Part shown: piece after piece, positions 61,991-64,000 of the stretch
How the letters are laid out: each line of letters opens with the position of its first letter
Numbering within the stretch: the stretch's first letter is position 1
Origin: Cotesia glomerata
Lineage: Eukaryota; Arthropoda; Insecta; Hymenoptera; Braconidae
NCBI RefSeq assembly: GCF_020080835.1
Contig: NC_058162.1
Location: 26,126,758 to 26,190,757 of the forward strand
Direction: 5' to 3'
Length of the DNA: 64,000 nt
Notes under the pieces: model-generated
Databases searched by the model: none
What the model saw: the letters and a program-made list of their open reading frames with translations, nothing else
Told to the model about the DNA's origin: nothing
Made by a program: the position numbers and the translations under genes

Positions 61991-64000
61991 ATGAGTGAGT
62001 TTAATAACTGGTCATTTACTTTTGCGTTAAAAAAAGATATTTGAGGGAATTTAAATGATTATTTATTAGTAGGTGATAAATTTAACGTGGAGGAGATTGT
62101 TATAGTCAGATGTACCCATAACCTGTATGTTGCTTCTTAAATCTCCCGGGCATTGCTTTTAGTCTGGGCAGAGTACACAAACTCCCACCAATAAATTCCC
62201 ATCATCAGGTATACGCCTTCGGGAAATAAATCGTCAGAGTAAGTGAATCTGAATTGAATTAAATGAGTAAATATTGCGGTTGGGTAGTAAGAAAAAATTT
62301 TTATTAGAAACCGGTTAACTAAAATATTAAATTCAAAGATTTAGATTTTTATCATCACTTTCAATGTTGTAAAATTTTTTACCAATTGTTGAGTAATTAA
62401 TTTCAATTTTCAATGAATTAATACAACGTTTTTTAAAATTAAAACCAGCAAACACAACTTCGGGCGTGAGTCTCTTGATAAAGTGTTAAATAATAATAAT
62501 CTCTGGTATTTTAATTGTTGATAAATTAATAATCTGTTTGATATAAGTCGCCACTGGAAAGTTATCGAAAAATATTGGCTGTTAGACGTCTGAACTTTTT
62601 TATTAAGTGTTTGGCGATGGTGCAGGGAGGAAAGTGGGCGGTGCAAACACTAAAAATCTCTGTTGTCTGGCTTTAAATATTTTATTTGTTTATTAACAGT
62701 TATTTTAAATTCGGCATTAATTCTAGAGTATTTTTTTGATGGTATTGCTAGAAGAAATAACCCAACCAGTGTATTTTTTAACTCACCTGATTTTAGTGTT
62801 TAGTATTAAATTAGCGGCGTTGTCTAAAGTCAGTCCTCTGGACTTGTTACTTTTAAATTATTTAAAATACCGATTGTAAGCAATTGCAGGGACAGTGCTC
62901 AGCCGAAATTAATCTAAGGGCTGACTTTTTACATTTTGCCGAGTGTTTCATCACCATTTATTACATCCAAGTTATTTATGGTACTTTGGCGGCGAGGAAA
63001 TAAGAAATTTATAGAATAAAAAAAATTCCAGAAAAATGTATCGGTCTCGAATTACAGATACTGACAAAATACTTGAATGAGTGATTAAAAAAATGAATTG
63101 ACAGTAAAAAAATCGATAAGAGTTAAAAAAAAAAACTTGATTATGAAAATGAGATTGTTAATTTTTGATAAGTGTAAAAGTGTTGTCAGAATTTTATCAA
63201 TTTCAGTAATAAAGGGCATCAAGTAATCATGTAATAAAATCTGACACTTTAATTACTGATTGAAATTAAATATTCAAACATCAATGATAAATAATTTTTA
63301 ACTTTACTTGAAATAAGAAATTTATAGAATGTCCTGATTAATATAAAAAAATTATTGTCCGGAAATAAATGCACGGCATTTGTCAGGTATTTCATTAAAA
63401 AAAAATATCATAATCACAAATTTATAATAACAAACATTTAACATGCGTGCAATGTTGTAAATCGGTGGCGTGTAGGTATAAAAAATTTAAGTGCGACACG
63501 CGATTTATTCACACGCAAGACCCGAGGTACACACGGAAGCACGTAAAAATAAAATTTTAATATAAAAAAGCCACTAATAATTCAGCGGTATTAAAAATTA
63601 GTTGCCACACTTCAAAGGAATCGATCGCTAATGCTCAAATCTTTTTTATATATTTTTAAATTGGAGCACTTATGGCGTGGAAAAGTTTTGCGTTTATATT
63701 TATTTATATTCGTATGACCCGATCAAAACTTTTTTTTCTTAATAATTAAAGGCAACACCAAAACATTCGCGACCCAGACAAACTTGCGTAGTTTGCGGCT
63801 CACCAGGAATCATGAATAATCGAATTACTCAGCGATCGATCGGCAACATGACTTATGTGATGTGTGGTAATGTGTGATGTCTGATTATTACATTTAATTT
63901 CGCAATTTAAGAGAGGTATTTAAGGAAAAATAATCGGTAATTTTTTTTATACTTTCTAAATGAGATAAACTTCCCATATTGTCTTCAATGTTGGGTCAAT
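61990..64000. other. End of window, no gene recognised
   Basis: Contains a diverged relative of the preceding repeat (gggagtttgtgta on the - strand at about 62190). At 63440-63545 a somewhat GC-richer stretch has gtataaaaaatt and cacgcgattt. The last 40 bp match 42193-42235 in reverse complement. Confidence 0.4.

Noticed and set aside
1..64000. Integrated viral DNA such as a wasp polydnavirus segment
   Set aside because: No virulence-gene family, integrase or viral core gene was seen; the repeats are explained by Helitrons, MITEs and a foldback.

Overview
The window is AT-rich nuclear DNA of an insect. Its genes have short exons with GT-AG introns, and more than half of it is non-coding repeat. 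The protein families are ordinary animal ones (Spinster, Mondo, a Tantalus-like protein, CHMP6/Vps20). The extreme AT content, compact genes and abundant MITEs and Helitrons would suit a hymenopteran, for example a parasitoid wasp. That assignment is inference; nothing here proves the species.

Layout. Positions 11-6676 hold the 3' two-thirds of spinster on the + strand, with two mutually exclusive last exons. Positions 8460-25769 hold all ten recognisable coding exons of Mondo on the - strand, giving a 996-residue bHLH-Zip factor. The two genes converge on a gap of about 1.8 kb that contains a 0.7 kb inverted-repeat element. Around 27.5 kb, two NRF-1-type palindromes lie between Mondo and a head-to-head neighbour at 28060-32346 (+), a 169-residue Tantalus-like protein with a PP2A-B56 docking motif. 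A 3.7 kb foldback element at 33864-37575 ends about 160 bp before the start codon of CHMP6 (37735-40315, +). No further coding exon was recognised from 40.3 to 64 kb. A TATA-less promoter with a non-coding first exon is possible near 54.2-54.4 kb.

Repeats dominate. Thirteen copies of one Helitron-like family occupy about 18 kb. Each ends in a GCAGTCAC/GTGACTGC hairpin followed by CTAG|T (or CTAA|T). Twelve of them carry tandem arrays of a roughly 240 bp unit that is itself a long imperfect palindrome, about 60 units in all. The largest array (28.8-31.9 kb) has a 1.21 kb higher-order period. Other elements are three copies of a TTAA-flanked 0.7 kb MITE with a conserved 34-codon ORF, the foldback element whose 8-bp target duplication is split by another MITE, a TA-flanked MITE containing a tRNA-like pol III promoter, and several satellites at 54.6-57.5 kb and 60.3-62 kb.

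How the genes relate: Mondo (sugar-responsive transcription), Spinster (lysosomal lipid or sugar efflux) and CHMP6 (ESCRT-III, endolysosomal sorting) touch nutrient and lysosome biology. Their adjacency is not evidence of co-regulation. The mobile elements sit almost entirely in introns and intergenic DNA and leave every coding exon intact.
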